Shown piece by piece: positions 9,326 through 19,174 of a stretch of DNA of 64,000 nucleotides. The DNA comes from Maricaulis sp048269565 (lineage in GTDB: Bacteria > Pseudomonadota > Alphaproteobacteria > Caulobacterales > Maricaulaceae). Under the pieces are notes generated by a model. The model was given only the letters and a program-made list of their open reading frames with translations. It was not told the origin of the DNA and did not search any database. Position 1 is the stretch's first letter, and the number at the start of each line of letters is the position of its first letter. The translations under genes were made by a program, and so were the position numbers. Where the stretch lies: contig NZ_JBLXIK010000006.1 of the NCBI RefSeq assembly GCF_048269565.1, positions 101,365 through 165,364 on the forward strand, written 5' to 3'.

Positions 9326-12300
9326 TCAATAATCGCGGCGCCAGCGGATCGAGACCGAGGCTTCGGTGTCGGCGCTGAGGCGGGAGAGAATGCTGACCTG
9401 CGGCGTCAGCGACCATTCGACCCGCGCCGTGCTGAGCGCGGCGACGCCTGCGGATTCGACCTCGACGTAGAAATCATTGCCGAAGCGGCGGCCGCTCGTG
9501 ACCGTCAATCCGCCATTGGCGTCGGATCCGATATCCAGCCGGTCGACTCCCACCAGTTCGCGCACCCGTCCGGCAAAGCCGAAAATATCCTGTCCCGACA
9601 ATTGCGCCGCCAGCTGTGCCGCCTCGAACGGGCCCAGCTCGCTGGCCGAACGGTCGAACAGCAGGCGGGCGATGATCTCGTCATCGGGCAGGGAGGGGGT
9701 GCTGGTCAGCGTCACGGTCGGCGACATCAGCGTGCCCGCGACGGCGACATTTGCCTGGAAATCATCGCGCTCATATTGCGCCGCGAGGGCGATACGGGCG
9801 TCGGTCACCGGGCCGTTGAACAGGACCTCGCCCGACTCCAGCGTGAAGCGCCGGCTGAACACAGTCGCCGAGCCGCGCACCAGATTGGCGCTGCCGGTCA
9901 GGGTCGGCTTTTTCGCCTGGCCGGTGATGCGGATATCGGCGCGCCATTCCGTGTTGAAATTGGACGAGTTGAAGTAGAACTGGTCGGTGGCATAGACCCG
10001 GTAATCCAGCCGCACCGGCAAGCGCGCCCGTGAGGCGCGGATCTGGTTTTTCGGCAGGTTGAGTTCGATCACCTCGATTTCGGGAATCGAGGTGGTGCCA
10101 TTGGTTGGCGGCTGGGCGTAGACGCGATCCAGCCGGGTCTCGCCGGCCACCAGCAGGCCGGCATCGTCCATGGTCAGCTGTGTCTGCCCGGTCATGCGCG
10201 CGGTCAGATCGGGGCGCCGGACGGCGGTGAAATCGGCAAAATTGACTTCGGCCTCACCGCGCGGACCCTGCGCCGTGATCACGCCCGTAGCGTTGGCGGT
10301 CAGTGTGCCGCCCGATCCGTCACCGGCCGTCAGTGATTGCAGTTCGATCCGGCTGTTGTGTAGTTGCGCCGCCAGCTGGATATCGACGATGTCGCTGCCG
10401 GTTTCCGCAGCGCTGAAACGCCCGTCGCGCAGGGCAATGCTGCCATCGATCTCAGGCGCGGCACGGGTGCCGGAAATCGTCAGATCAATTGCGGCATCGC
10501 CTGAAAGGGAGGTGCCGACCGGCAGGGCAAGCGAGGTCAGCGACAGGATTTCACCACTCGCCTCGATGCCGCCGGTGATCACAGCCTCGGGACCATTGAG
10601 AATGGCCAGCAGGTCTGTGGTGGCGCCGGTCCGCGTGATGAAGGTGCGGGCGCTCAGTCCGCCGCCGGTTGCGGTGCTCTCGATATGGGAGTCGTCGTCC
10701 AGCACAAGCCGGGTGACGATCTGCAGCTCGGGTGCGTCAGCGAGCGAGGCAGCGGTCAGGCCGCTGGCGGTCACCTCGGCATTGCCGCGCCAGATGCCAT
10801 CGGTCTGGCGCAGGCCGGCCGTGGCATCGAGCTGCCCGTCGACCTGCGGCAGGCCCGCCAGATCGACCAGCAGGGCGATCGGCAGACGGTCCACGTCCAG
10901 GTCGAGTTGCGCGCCCCCGGTGCTTTCCTGCCAGTAGGCGGCCAGTTCACCGCCGCCAAAGCCGATCCGCCCGCCCAGCGAACGATCCGCATCGTCGATT
11001 ACGGCGAGGATCGGCTCGATCGTCTGCCAGGCATTGCTGCCGAGATGGCCGGACGGGCTCACTTCAGCGCGCAGGCCGGTTTGCGTAAGGCCGATCATGC
11101 CGGTCGCGTTGAGGTCAAAGGGCAGGCCGGTCACGCCTGCGAAATCGGCTTCAAGTGTCATGCCGGAGACCGGCCCGCTCAGCGAGAGCTGGGCGTCGGT
11201 CAGGATCAGGCTGCCCGAGACCAGGTCGCGGACGCCGAGCCGGGCGTCGAATTCACCATCGAGCAGGGCATTGAGGGCGGCGTCATAATTGACCGAGAGC
11301 GACCAGCGCGCCTGGGTGCCGGCCAGCAGATTGAGGTGGAGATGGCGGTCCTCGATACGGGCATCGCCTTCGATCACCGAGGGGCCGAATTGGCTGTCGC
11401 GCAGGGCGACCGTCCAGTCGGCGCCTTGCTGGCGGGCTTCGCCGGCGAGCACCAGGTCGCGCGCGTCATAGCGCCCGGCCAGTGTCCAGTCGGTCGAGAG
11501 ATTGCCGCCATCATATTCGGCATTGAGGGCCAGCCGCGGCGCGTTGAAACGGGTCTCGCCGATGAGGATGGCATCGGTCGCCGTCACGGTGCGCGCGGTG
11601 ATCAGCCCGTCGACGGAGCTCAGTTCGAACCCGGTCGCCAGCCCGCCGGCGAAGTCCAGCGCCAGTCCTTCCAGCGAGCCGGAGAATGCCAGATCGCCGC
11701 TGGCGGTCCAGTCATCCGCAGAGCTGCCCTGGGCCTGGGCCAGCAGCGAGAGCCGGGTTGATTGCACCGAAATATCGGGCAGGCGCCAGCCGGCTTCCTC
11801 AAGGCGCAGCGTCGCGGTGACGTCCAGGGCTTCGATCAAATCGGCAATGCGCGGGTCGGCTTCAATGGCGCTGCCGTCAATTTGCAGCGCGATCTGGTTG
11901 CTGCCCGTCGCGGTGATGACCGCCGTGACCGGGCCGCTGGCCTGGTCTGTCAGGCGGGCGATATCGTCGAGCACGGCGCGGGCATTGAGGGCGATCATGT
12001 CATCGCCCGGCCGGTAGACCCCGTCGGCATCGATCGAGACATGCGCACCCAGCAGACGCGAACCGGTCAGTTCGTAACGGTCCTGGTCGAGATCGGCGTC
12101 CAGATCAAAGGTCAGGCTGGCCTGCTCGCCGAGCAGGGCGTTGAGTGTGTTCTCGCCGAGGGCCGGGTCGCTCAGGGCGAGCTGGGCGGTGAGCGCCAGC
12201 CGACCGGATTCGTAGTGCAGCTGAACCGGCCCGGTGACCGCGCCGACTTCGGTTCCCGCGGCGCTCAATTGTTCCAGGACGAGCGCGCCATCCAGGCCAT

Positions 12301-13381
12301 AGCCGTCCGTCAGATCGGCGATGCCATCAAATCGCAGGGAGCGGGCGCTGACCTGACCCTGGGAGAGTTGCGCCAGGGCTTCGCCGCGGGTCTGCAGCGT
12401 CAGGTTCCAGCTCAGCTCGGCGTTGAGCGCGAGCTCGGCCTCGAGCGTGTCGGCCTGCAGGTGCGCGCTTTGAAGCCCGAAACTGGCAATGCTGCCCCGG
12501 ACACTAAGCTGCCCTTGCGACAGGATGGGGGCGAGCGTTTCGGGCAGGCCGGTCCAGTTGCCGGGCTGGACGGCGCTGTCGACCTGCCAGCCATCGTCGG
12601 CCCACACCAGCTGGCCATTGGCCAGCTCGCGTCCGGTGATCTGGATCGTGAACCGACCGCTGCCGGCATCGCGATCACCGTCCAGGTCGGCGGCGATATC
12701 GATCTGCTCATCGGGCATTTGTGCCAGGCTTGCCAGCGGGCCGCCGGGCGCGCCGGTCGCGGTGAAATGTCCCTGGATGCGCCCATCGCCGAGGATTTCA
12801 AACCGGGCATCGACGGCATCGCCCGGCGCGTCCAGCCGCAGGATCGAGGCCGAGACCTGGCCCGGCTGGCCGGCCCGCAACTGCATGTCGGCGCGGGCGC
12901 TCAGGCTCGCCGCCGGTCCAATGACGCCCTCGGCGAGGTCGAGCTGGTCGATCCGTGCCTCGCCGAGGATGAATTCGGGGATCGTGCCGGCGGAATTGTC
13001 CCCGGGCTGGTCGGGCAGATCCGGCGTGCGCGCGATGGCGCCGCGTTCGATGGTGAACAGGTCGATGCGCAGCGGGCCATTGATCAGCGTGATCGGTTGC
13101 CAGCGCACAGCGATGGAACTGGCCTCGAGCCAGACGCCGGAGTCATCGCTGAGCACAACGCGGTCGAGGCTGAATTCCGAGAGGAGATCACCGCGCAGGC
13201 CTTCGATCCGTACCTCGCCGATGCCGCCGATCTCCTGCCCGTCGACAAGGGAGCGCACCAGCCAGCGTCCCGGGCCATGGCTGAGCGCGATCACGGCGCC
13301 GGCCGCCAGGATCACGATCAGGCCCGTAGCCAGGGCAAGGCCGTGCAGGATGCGGCGCCAGGGGATGGTGATCGCGGTCAT
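9326..13381 (-). CDS. tamB: Translocation/assembly module subunit TamB
   Basis: This is a very long protein (1351 residues) with one N-terminal transmembrane helix (about residues 12-34) and an extended repetitive beta-strand body typical of AsmA/TamB bridge proteins. The C-terminal DUF490 domain ends V-S-I-R-W-R-R-D-Y. TamB spans the periplasm from the inner membrane to the outer-membrane TamA and is linked to outer-membrane protein and phospholipid transport. The start codon overlaps the tamA stop by one base (TGATG at 13383-13379), a translational-coupling arrangement. The size is normal for the family. The assignment rests on architecture, length and the partner gene. Confidence 0.93.
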   Translation of the reverse strand: MTAITIPWRRILHGLALATGLIVILAAGAVIALSHGPGRWLVRSLVDGQEIGGIGEVRIEGLRGDLLSEFSLDRVVLSDDSGVWLEASSIAVRWQPITLINGPLRIDLFTIERGAIARTPDLPDQPGDNSAGTIPEFILGEARIDQLDLAEGVIGPAASLSARADMQLRAGQPGQVSASILRLDAPGDAVDARFEILGDGRIQGHFTATGAPGGPLASLAQMPDEQIDIAADLDGDRDAGSGRFTIQITGRELANGQLVWADDGWQVDSAVQPGNWTGLPETLAPILSQGQLSVRGSIASFGLQSAHLQADTLEAELALNAELSWNLTLQTRGEALAQLSQGQVSARSLRFDGIADLTDGYGLDGALVLEQLSAAGTEVGAVTGPVQLHYESGRLALTAQLALSDPALGENTLNALLGEQASLTFDLDADLDQDRYELTGSRLLGAHVSIDADGVYRPGDDMIALNARAVLDDIARLTDQASGPVTAVITATGSNQIALQIDGSAIEADPRIADLIEALDVTATLRLEEAGWRLPDISVQSTRLSLLAQAQGSSADDWTASGDLAFSGSLEGLALDFAGGLATGFELSSVDGLITARTVTATDAILIGETRFNAPRLALNAEYDGGNLSTDWTLAGRYDARDLVLAGEARQQGADWTVALRDSQFGPSVIEGDARIEDRHLHLNLLAGTQARWSLSVNYDAALNALLDGEFDARLGVRDLVSGSLILTDAQLSLSGPVSGMTLEADFAGVTGLPFDLNATGMIGLTQTGLRAEVSPSGHLGSNAWQTIEPILAVIDDADRSLGGRIGFGGGELAAYWQESTGGAQLDLDVDRLPIALLVDLAGLPQVDGQLDATAGLRQTDGIWRGNAEVTASGLTAASLADAPELQIVTRLVLDDDSHIESTATGGGLSARTFITRTGATTDLLAILNGPEAVITGGIEASGEILSLTSLALPVGTSLSGDAAIDLTISGTRAAPEIDGSIALRDGRFSAAETGSDIVDIQLAAQLHNSRIELQSLTAGDGSGGTLTANATGVITAQGPRGEAEVNFADFTAVRRPDLTARMTGQTQLTMDDAGLLVAGETRLDRVYAQPPTNGTTSIPEIEVIELNLPKNQIRASRARLPVRLDYRVYATDQFYFNSSNFNTEWRADIRITGQAKKPTLTGSANLVRGSATVFSRRFTLESGEVLFNGPVTDARIALAAQYERDDFQANVAVAGTLMSPTVTLTSTPSLPDDEIIARLLFDRSASELGPFEAAQLAAQLSGQDIFGFAGRVRELVGVDRLDIGSDANGGLTVTSGRRFGNDFYVEVESAGVAALSTARVEWSLTPQVSILSRLSADTEASVSIRWRRDY

Positions 13382-15096
13382 CAGAAGGCCTGGCCGAGAC
13401 TGAAATAGATCTGGAAGGCGGTCTCGCCGCTCTCGCGGTCGAGCGGGGTTGCGATATCAAAGCGCACGGGGGCGAAGTCGAAATAATAGCGCGCGCCAAC
13501 GCCGATTGCGGAACGCAAATCGGAAAACCCCGGCGTGGTTTCGCTGGCCGCAGCGCCGGAGTCGAGGAAGGCCACGGCACCCCAGCGCCCCGGCGAACGC
13601 CAGCGCAATTCCAGGCTCGTCTCGGTCACCGACAATCCGCCAAAGGGGTCATCATCGCTGCCATAGGGGCTCAGGGTCTGGTAGTCGAAACCGCGCACCG
13701 ATCCGCCACCGCCGGCATAGAAGCGCAAGTCGGCGGGAACATTCTCGGCATTGGTGCCGACAATCGAGCCGACGCGCACCCGTGCGGCCGCGACGAGGCT
13801 GTCGCTGAGACGGTAATAGCTGCTGGCCCGGGCCTCGATGCGGACATAGCGCGACTCGACATCGCCGAAGGTTGTCGCCGGCGAGAGCGTGAGCTGGGCG
13901 CGGAAGCCGTCAACCGGATCGAGGCTGTCGCTGCGTGAGTCATAGGTCGCGCTCAGATCCAGCGCCAGGGTGTTGGCGTCGACCGTGCCGTCCACATCGG
14001 TCACCTGCGAGATGTCGAACCGTGTCCCGGCGCCATATTCGACCAGGCGCCCGACCTTGCGCGTCACGCCGGCACGCATCAGGAGTTCGGTCTGGTCGTA
14101 GGCGTCGGTCTCCTGGGTGTGCAGACCGGTATTGAAGGACAGGGTCTGCTGGTAACGGCGCCAGTGGGGCAGGGTCAGCGTGGCGCTGATCCCCTGCTGC
14201 AGGGTCGCGACGCCCGCCTGGATGGCGAGGGTCTCGTCTCCCTGGAAGAGATTGCGGCGCTTCCAGTCGAAATTCGCGCCAGCGCCTTCGCTGGTGGCAA
14301 AGCTCAGCGAGGCTTCGATACTGTGGCGCGATGCCGGTGTCAGCGCGACCCGCACCGGGCGTTCGCCGGTGGCCGGATCAACATCACCGAGCATGACCTG
14401 CGAGGTGCGCACGCTGGCCAGCGTGTCGAGCCGGCGTTGATATTCCAGCACTTCGCTACGGCTGGCGGTGGCACCCTGGTTCAGGGGCGACAGGCCGGCG
14501 ACGAAGCCGGGCCGCCAGCCCTCGCTTGTCAGTTCGAACGGGCCGTAAACCGAATATGGACCGGTATCGTAGACGAATTGCACCGCGGCCGTGTCGGTGG
14601 CGTGGTCAATGGTGACGGTGCGTTCGCCGGTTTCGGCGCTGGGCCAGCCGGCGTCCTGCAGCGCCGCCAGCCCGAGCGCGTCGCTGGCGATGACCTCGGC
14701 CGCCCGCAGCGGCGCATCGACGCCCAGCGTGATGGCCTCGCGTGCGATCGCCGCGGCGGCAGCATCGGGTGTGGTTGCCGCATCAATGGTCGCGATCCGG
14801 ACCTGTGGGCCGAGGGTGATGTGAATCACCGCCAGCGAATCGTCACCGATCCGCGGGTCGACCCGCGACCGGTAATAGCCCTCGGACCGCAGCAGGCGGC
14901 GCGCCCGATCGGCGGCGCTGCGCGCCTGGCGCAGGGGACTGTCGGCGGGATTGTCGGACTCCGTGCGTTCGCCGACCGCCGCGACCAGGGCGGCGAGCAG
15001 GACAGGGTCCTCGACGCCCTCAACGGACGCGAGCGGCGCGGCAAGGGCCGGCGTGCCAATTGTCAGGACCGCAAGTATGAGTATGAGACGCTTCAA
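13381..15096 (-). CDS. tamA: Outer-membrane translocation protein TamA (Omp85 family)
   Basis: The 571-residue protein has a signal peptide (ending A-L-A), about three POTRA-like repeats and a C-terminal 16-stranded Omp85 barrel. The conserved barrel lid motif appears as G-G-G-G-S-V-R-G-F-D. The chain ends in aromatic F (Y-F-S-L-G-Q-A-F), the beta-signal expected for BAM-dependent insertion. It is followed directly by tamB, which confirms the assignment. The ~200 nt region 15097-15297 separates it from a divergent gene and should hold both promoters, although I could not identify clear -35/-10 boxes there. Confidence 0.94.
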   Translation of the reverse strand: MKRLILILAVLTIGTPALAAPLASVEGVEDPVLLAALVAAVGERTESDNPADSPLRQARSAADRARRLLRSEGYYRSRVDPRIGDDSLAVIHITLGPQVRIATIDAATTPDAAAAAIAREAITLGVDAPLRAAEVIASDALGLAALQDAGWPSAETGERTVTIDHATDTAAVQFVYDTGPYSVYGPFELTSEGWRPGFVAGLSPLNQGATASRSEVLEYQRRLDTLASVRTSQVMLGDVDPATGERPVRVALTPASRHSIEASLSFATSEGAGANFDWKRRNLFQGDETLAIQAGVATLQQGISATLTLPHWRRYQQTLSFNTGLHTQETDAYDQTELLMRAGVTRKVGRLVEYGAGTRFDISQVTDVDGTVDANTLALDLSATYDSRSDSLDPVDGFRAQLTLSPATTFGDVESRYVRIEARASSYYRLSDSLVAAARVRVGSIVGTNAENVPADLRFYAGGGGSVRGFDYQTLSPYGSDDDPFGGLSVTETSLELRWRSPGRWGAVAFLDSGAAASETTPGFSDLRSAIGVGARYYFDFAPVRFDIATPLDRESGETAFQIYFSLGQAF

Positions 15097-15297
15097 GCTG
15101 GCTACCTTTCGCCACGGCTCGCTGACATATACGCATGCGCGGGCGATCCGTCATAATTTCTCTGCACGTTTGTCCTGGCGCTCAATGCCGCACCGGCAGG
15201 TGCCGGGGTCCGGCGGGCGCGGCAATTGAGATCGTGCCAAATTGCCACCGCAATTTGGCGGCAATACGGTTGGTGCAACGCGATTGGGTGGATGATC

Positions 15298-16137
15298 ATG
15301 CGGGCATTGTCTCAAGTCATTGTGGCCGCCTCAAGCCTGCTTCTGGCTGGGCCAACGGCCGGCGAGGAGATTGCCGTGGCCGTCCCCGCCACCGGGTCTG
15401 ATGCGAGCGGGCGGACGATCACCGCGCGCTACTCCAGTTCGGTGCTTATCTTCCGGGTCGGCGCGATCCGCCTGACCGCCGGCATCGGGCCGGGGCATTA
15501 TGAGGCCCATACGGTGGTCGAGGCTGCCGGCCTGGCGGCCCTGTTCACCGATTTCGACATCCGTGCCGAGGTCGAGGGGCTGAGTGCCCCGGGAGCTTTG
15601 GCGCCATTGCGCTATGCCCATGTCGAGCGCACGGGGTCCAAGGTGCGTGCCGTCGATATTGATTTCGCGGGCGAGATCGCCTCGGCGCAGGTGACGCCGC
15701 CTTTCGGATCACTCGGCGTGCCACCGGCGACACCGGAGCAGCGATCGGGGGTGATCGATCCGATCTCGGCGATCTTCCTGCTGTCGCAGGCGCGGGCCGG
15801 TGGTGCCGAGGCCGCGTGTTCGGGACGGATCCCGGTTTTCGACGGCAAGGCGCGCTATGATTTGCGGCTGGAAGCGGGAGGCCGTCAGACTGTCCGCACA
15901 CCGGCCTGGCGCGGCGAGGCCCTGCTCTGCCATGCCTGGTATGAACCGATCGCCGGCTATGACCCCGAGGATTACCCGAGCGCGGCGGAACTGCGTCATC
16001 CGCTCGATATCTGGCTGGCACCCTTTCCGGAGCACGGCTTCTATCTTCCGGTGCGCCTGCACACACGGGCCGGTTTCGGCGGTGTGACGATCGAGGTGGC
16101 CGAGCTCGATATCAGGCCTACAATCGCGACACCCTAG
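15298..16137 (+). CDS. DUF3108-like periplasmic protein
   Basis: The 279-residue protein has a signal peptide (M-R-A-L-S-Q-V-I-V then a Leu/Ala-rich core). The mature part looks beta-rich, with a D-P-I-S-A-I-F-L-L-S segment and a paired Cys (A-A-C-S-G and L-L-C-H-A-W-Y), features I associate with DUF3108 proteins of alphaproteobacteria. I chose the ATG at 15298 because GGGTGG lies 6 nt upstream; the ATG at 15292 would leave no spacer. It is divergent from tamA-tamB, so an outer-membrane or envelope role is plausible, but no biochemical function is known to me. Confidence 0.7.
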   Translation: MRALSQVIVAASSLLLAGPTAGEEIAVAVPATGSDASGRTITARYSSSVLIFRVGAIRLTAGIGPGHYEAHTVVEAAGLAALFTDFDIRAEVEGLSAPGALAPLRYAHVERTGSKVRAVDIDFAGEIASAQVTPPFGSLGVPPATPEQRSGVIDPISAIFLLSQARAGGAEAACSGRIPVFDGKARYDLRLEAGGRQTVRTPAWRGEALLCHAWYEPIAGYDPEDYPSAAELRHPLDIWLAPFPEHGFYLPVRLHTRAGFGGVTIEVAELDIRPTIATP

Positions 16138-16159
16138 TCAGCCCTGATTGTGATGTCGG

Positions 16160-16175
16160 CGTGATGGCGGTCACA
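16160..16175. promoter_or_regulatory. CRP-like binding site upstream of the TIR gene
   Basis: The sequence CGTGATGGCGGTCACA reads as GTGA, six bases, TCAC(A). It matches the CRP consensus TGTGA-N6-TCACA at 9 of 10 half-site positions. It lies about 230-245 bp before the TIR gene start in a 267 bp noncoding stretch, and 5.5 kb from a Crp-type gene whose recognition helix has the R-E-T-V-x-R residues expected to read TGTGA. A one-mismatch hit is expected once or twice by chance in 64 kb, so location is what makes it notable. Confidence 0.4.
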
Positions 16176-16404
16176 GCATCGCGCCGCTGTCCGGGCTTAG
16201 GCTCGCTCGAAGCTTGCCATGTGCAGCTTCCCTCCTCCTCCAATGCTGGGGGACGGCGGGCGCGCGAGACCTTGCCCAAAGCGAAGCCCCAACTTCGCCT
16301 CGCGCCCCGCCGGATTTTCTGCAATTCACCTTGCGATCTGTGCGTACGCTTGCGCCATCCGGCAACTGCCGCGATCATGCCACCTGCTTGGGATCAAGGG
16401 GCAC

Positions 16405-18453
16405 ATGATGAGCGGGCAGACGAAATATCGGGCGTTTATCAGTTACAGCCATGATGACAGCCGCTGGGCCCAAAGGATTCATCGCGCGCTGGAAGCCTAC
16501 CGGCTGCCGGGAAACCTGGTCGGTACGGTCACGGCACAGGGGCCGGTGCCGAAACGCCTCATCCCGATTTTCCGCGACCGCGACGATCTGCCGGCCGCCG
16601 GAGACCTGACCGCATCGGTCCGCGCCGCGCTGGCGCAGTCTGACGTGTTGATCGTGGTCTGCTCACCCGCAGCGGTGGCTTCGCGCTGGGTCAATCAGGA
16701 AATCGATGAATTCCGCAGTGTGAACCCGCAGGGGCAGATACTCGCGGCGATTGTTGCCGGCGATCCGGCCGGCGGCGGGGATGGCGAGGGCGGCAATGGC
16801 TGTTTCCCGGCAGCCTTGCTGGAGAGCGAACGATCCGAATCAGGTGCCGAACCGGTCGGCGCGGATTTTCGCTCGCGAGGTGACGGTTTCCGGATGGGCA
16901 TCGTCAAGCTCGCGGCCGGCATGCTCGGTCTGCGGCTCGACCAGATCATCCAGCGCGACCTTCAGCGCCGTCAGCAGCGCGTGACTGTCGTCACGATACT
17001 GTCCCTCCTGCTCGCTGTACTCATGAGCGGTCTGACCCTGGTCGCGTTTTCCGCGCGCTCGGAAGCCGAACGCCGCAAGGCTGATGCCGAGGATTTGATC
17101 GAGTTCATGTTGAGTGACCTGCAAGACAAGCTGGAGCCAGTCGGCCGCCTCGATGTGCTCGACGCGGTCGGGGAGAAGGTTCTCGCCTATTATGCGGCGC
17201 AGCCGACGCGGCAATTGTCGGCCGATGCGCTGGGCCGCCAGTCGCGTGCCTTCCACCTGCTGGGCGAAATCGAATCCGCCGAAGGCGATCTGGAAGCCGC
17301 CTACGGGCATTTCCGCCGCGCCTATGACGCAACGGATCAGCTCCTGCAGATCGCCGGCGATGATCCGGACCGGATATTCGAACACTCCCAGAGCGCTTTC
17401 TGGGTTGGCTACTATGCCTGGCGCCGGGGCCGGCTCGATGACGCCGAGGCGCAATTCCTCGAATATCGGGACCTTGCCGCGCGCCTGACCGGGATCGATG
17501 CCGACAATATGGACTGGCTGGCCGAGCGGGCCTACGCCAACACGAATCTCGGCGTGATCTATCTCCAGTCGGCGCGCCTGCCGGAGGCCCGTGAGGCTTT
17601 CCTTGCCGCAGCAGAGCTGGTCGCGGACCTTGCGGCGCGCCAGCCTGACTCCATCCAGGCGCATGTCGACCACGCCAATGCGCTGGCCTGGGTCGCGACG
17701 GTGTTCGAGATGACGGACGGTCGCGACGCCGCGATTTCTGCCCGCCAGCAGGAAATCGCGATTTATGAGGATCAGCTCGCGGCCGAAGTTGATGACTGGA
17801 ATATTCGCCGCGATGCCATCAATGCCGAACGCGCCCTGGCGCGCCTGCTGATCGCGCCTGGGCCGGACACGCCGGCCGCAGACCTGCAGACGGCGCTGGG
17901 GATACTCGAGGCGACCTCGTTCGAGGCCGATGCCCTGCTTCAGCGCGATCCGGCCAACGGGAACTGGCGTCTGACTTCGGTGCGACAACGCCTGTGGCTG
18001 GCACAGGCGCGCCTGCTCGCCGGGGATACGGCCGGCGCGCGCGAGGCCTATCTCGATGCCTCGGCCTATATGGCGCATCCGTCATGGATGTCCGATACCA
18101 GCGCCCGAATCGCGGAAACCCGGCTCTATGCGGGTCTGGTCGAGGCGCGGATATTCGTCGCGATGGCGCAATTTGAGCCGGCGCGTCTGCGCCTGGACCA
18201 GTTGATGACCTCGCTGGTGGCTGAATCCAACTGGCAGACCGAATTCCAGTATGGTCCCTATCTGTTTGCTGCGGCGGCCAATGAGCTGGCCAGTTTGGAA
18301 GCGCGGCGGGGCGGCGATGAAGCCGCGGCGACGCTGCGGACACATATGGTGACGATCCTGACGCCGATTGCCGGTCAGCTGCGGCTCGACGCGGCAACGG
18401 AATTTCACCGAGCCCAGTCCATGATCGCTTCCGGTGATATGGCTGCGCACTAG
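16405..18453 (+). CDS. TIR domain - transmembrane - TPR protein
   Basis: The protein has 682 residues counted from the first of two adjacent ATGs; AAGGGG at 16396-16401 fits the second (16408) slightly better. Residues about 8-130 form a TIR domain: Y-R-A-F-I-S-Y-S-H-D-D, then P-I-F-R-D-R-D-D-L-P, then V-V-C-S-P, and S-R-W-V-N-Q-E-I with Glu99 at the position of the NADase glutamate of catalytic TIRs. One transmembrane helix spans about 193-217. Beyond it is L-E-P-V-G-R-L-D-V-L-D-A-V-G and then helical TPR-like repeats to the end (about 230-680), presumably on the other side of the membrane. It heads a three-gene cluster with a small unknown protein and a nucleotidyl cyclase. TIR domains either hydrolyse/cyclise NAD+ or scaffold signalling; which applies here is unknown. 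Confidence 0.88.
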   Translation: MMSGQTKYRAFISYSHDDSRWAQRIHRALEAYRLPGNLVGTVTAQGPVPKRLIPIFRDRDDLPAAGDLTASVRAALAQSDVLIVVCSPAAVASRWVNQEIDEFRSVNPQGQILAAIVAGDPAGGGDGEGGNGCFPAALLESERSESGAEPVGADFRSRGDGFRMGIVKLAAGMLGLRLDQIIQRDLQRRQQRVTVVTILSLLLAVLMSGLTLVAFSARSEAERRKADAEDLIEFMLSDLQDKLEPVGRLDVLDAVGEKVLAYYAAQPTRQLSADALGRQSRAFHLLGEIESAEGDLEAAYGHFRRAYDATDQLLQIAGDDPDRIFEHSQSAFWVGYYAWRRGRLDDAEAQFLEYRDLAARLTGIDADNMDWLAERAYANTNLGVIYLQSARLPEAREAFLAAAELVADLAARQPDSIQAHVDHANALAWVATVFEMTDGRDAAISARQQEIAIYEDQLAAEVDDWNIRRDAINAERALARLLIAPGPDTPAADLQTALGILEATSFEADALLQRDPANGNWRLTSVRQRLWLAQARLLAGDTAGAREAYLDASAYMAHPSWMSDTSARIAETRLYAGLVEARIFVAMAQFEPARLRLDQLMTSLVAESNWQTEFQYGPYLFAAAANELASLEARRGGDEAAATLRTHMVTILTPIAGQLRLDAATEFHRAQSMIASGDMAAH

Positions 18454-18513
18454 ATCCATACGGGATCGCCCACGCGGCCGGTCGATCGGCCGCACGCATG
18501 GAGGTCGAGCACA

Positions 18514-19122
18514 GTGACAAGTTTCCCCGAGATGAGCGGACTGGACGGGACCCGGGTCCAGACCCAGCTGCTGGCCGCGCCCTCCCGAAGTTTCGAGTGC
18601 ACACAGCTGAGCCTGAGCACGATGCGCGACAGCAGTTTCGTGGTCCTGACCGGCAGCGATCATGAGCGCCCCGCATTCACCGACACCGAAATTCAGCTGA
18701 TCATCGACACATTCGATGCGGTGGTCACCGGCAACCCCGCTGCCGGCGCGGCGCAGTTGCGTGCGCTCGCCCATACAGCGCTTGCACCGCTGTGGACGCC
18801 GGGAAACAGTGTCTCGCCCAGCCCCTATGACCTGACCGTGCATTCCGCCAGCCGGCTGATATTCTTCCTCAGCAAGGAGAACTGGAGCTTTGAGCCGGCG
18901 CGCATCAAGCTGAAGACCAGCTTCGGCGGCGGCGAATTCGGTGGCCTCAACTGGCTCGTTCTCAATGGTGTGAGCCTGGAGCCCAGGGCCTTCGAACTGG
19001 TCGATAGCTGCACACAGACCGGCGAATCCTTTGAATTCGCGCTGTTTATCGATGTCGCCCAGGCGGGCGGATCGCAGCATACGCGTCTGATTGTCGATCC
19101 GATCATCAAGAATGAAGATTGA
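18514..19122 (+). CDS. Small uncharacterised protein between TIR and cyclase genes
   Basis: I do not recognise a named function. It is 202 residues from a GTG start supported by GGAGG at 18500-18504 (9 nt spacing). There is no signal peptide and no transmembrane helix. Alternating hydrophobic residues suggest a mostly beta fold, and the chain ends with an I-V-D-P-I-I-K-N tail. It sits 60 nt after the TIR gene and 52 nt before the cyclase gene on the same strand, so it is probably co-transcribed and part of the same system. Possible roles are a ligand-binding or adaptor component. Confidence that it is a real gene is high because of the RBS, codon use and context. Confidence 0.75.
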   Translation: MTSFPEMSGLDGTRVQTQLLAAPSRSFECTQLSLSTMRDSSFVVLTGSDHERPAFTDTEIQLIIDTFDAVVTGNPAAGAAQLRALAHTALAPLWTPGNSVSPSPYDLTVHSASRLIFFLSKENWSFEPARIKLKTSFGGGEFGGLNWLVLNGVSLEPRAFELVDSCTQTGESFEFALFIDVAQAGGSQHTRLIVDPIIKNED

Positions 19123-19174
19123 CCGGGCAGCGATCATCGGGCCCTTTTGAACCGGGACGATCGCTGGAGGGCGA

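Noticed and set aside
16219..16404. An N-terminal extension of the TIR protein
   Set aside because: The added residues are Pro/Arg-rich noncoding-like sequence; the TIR domain begins right after the ATGs at 16405/16408, which have an RBS.
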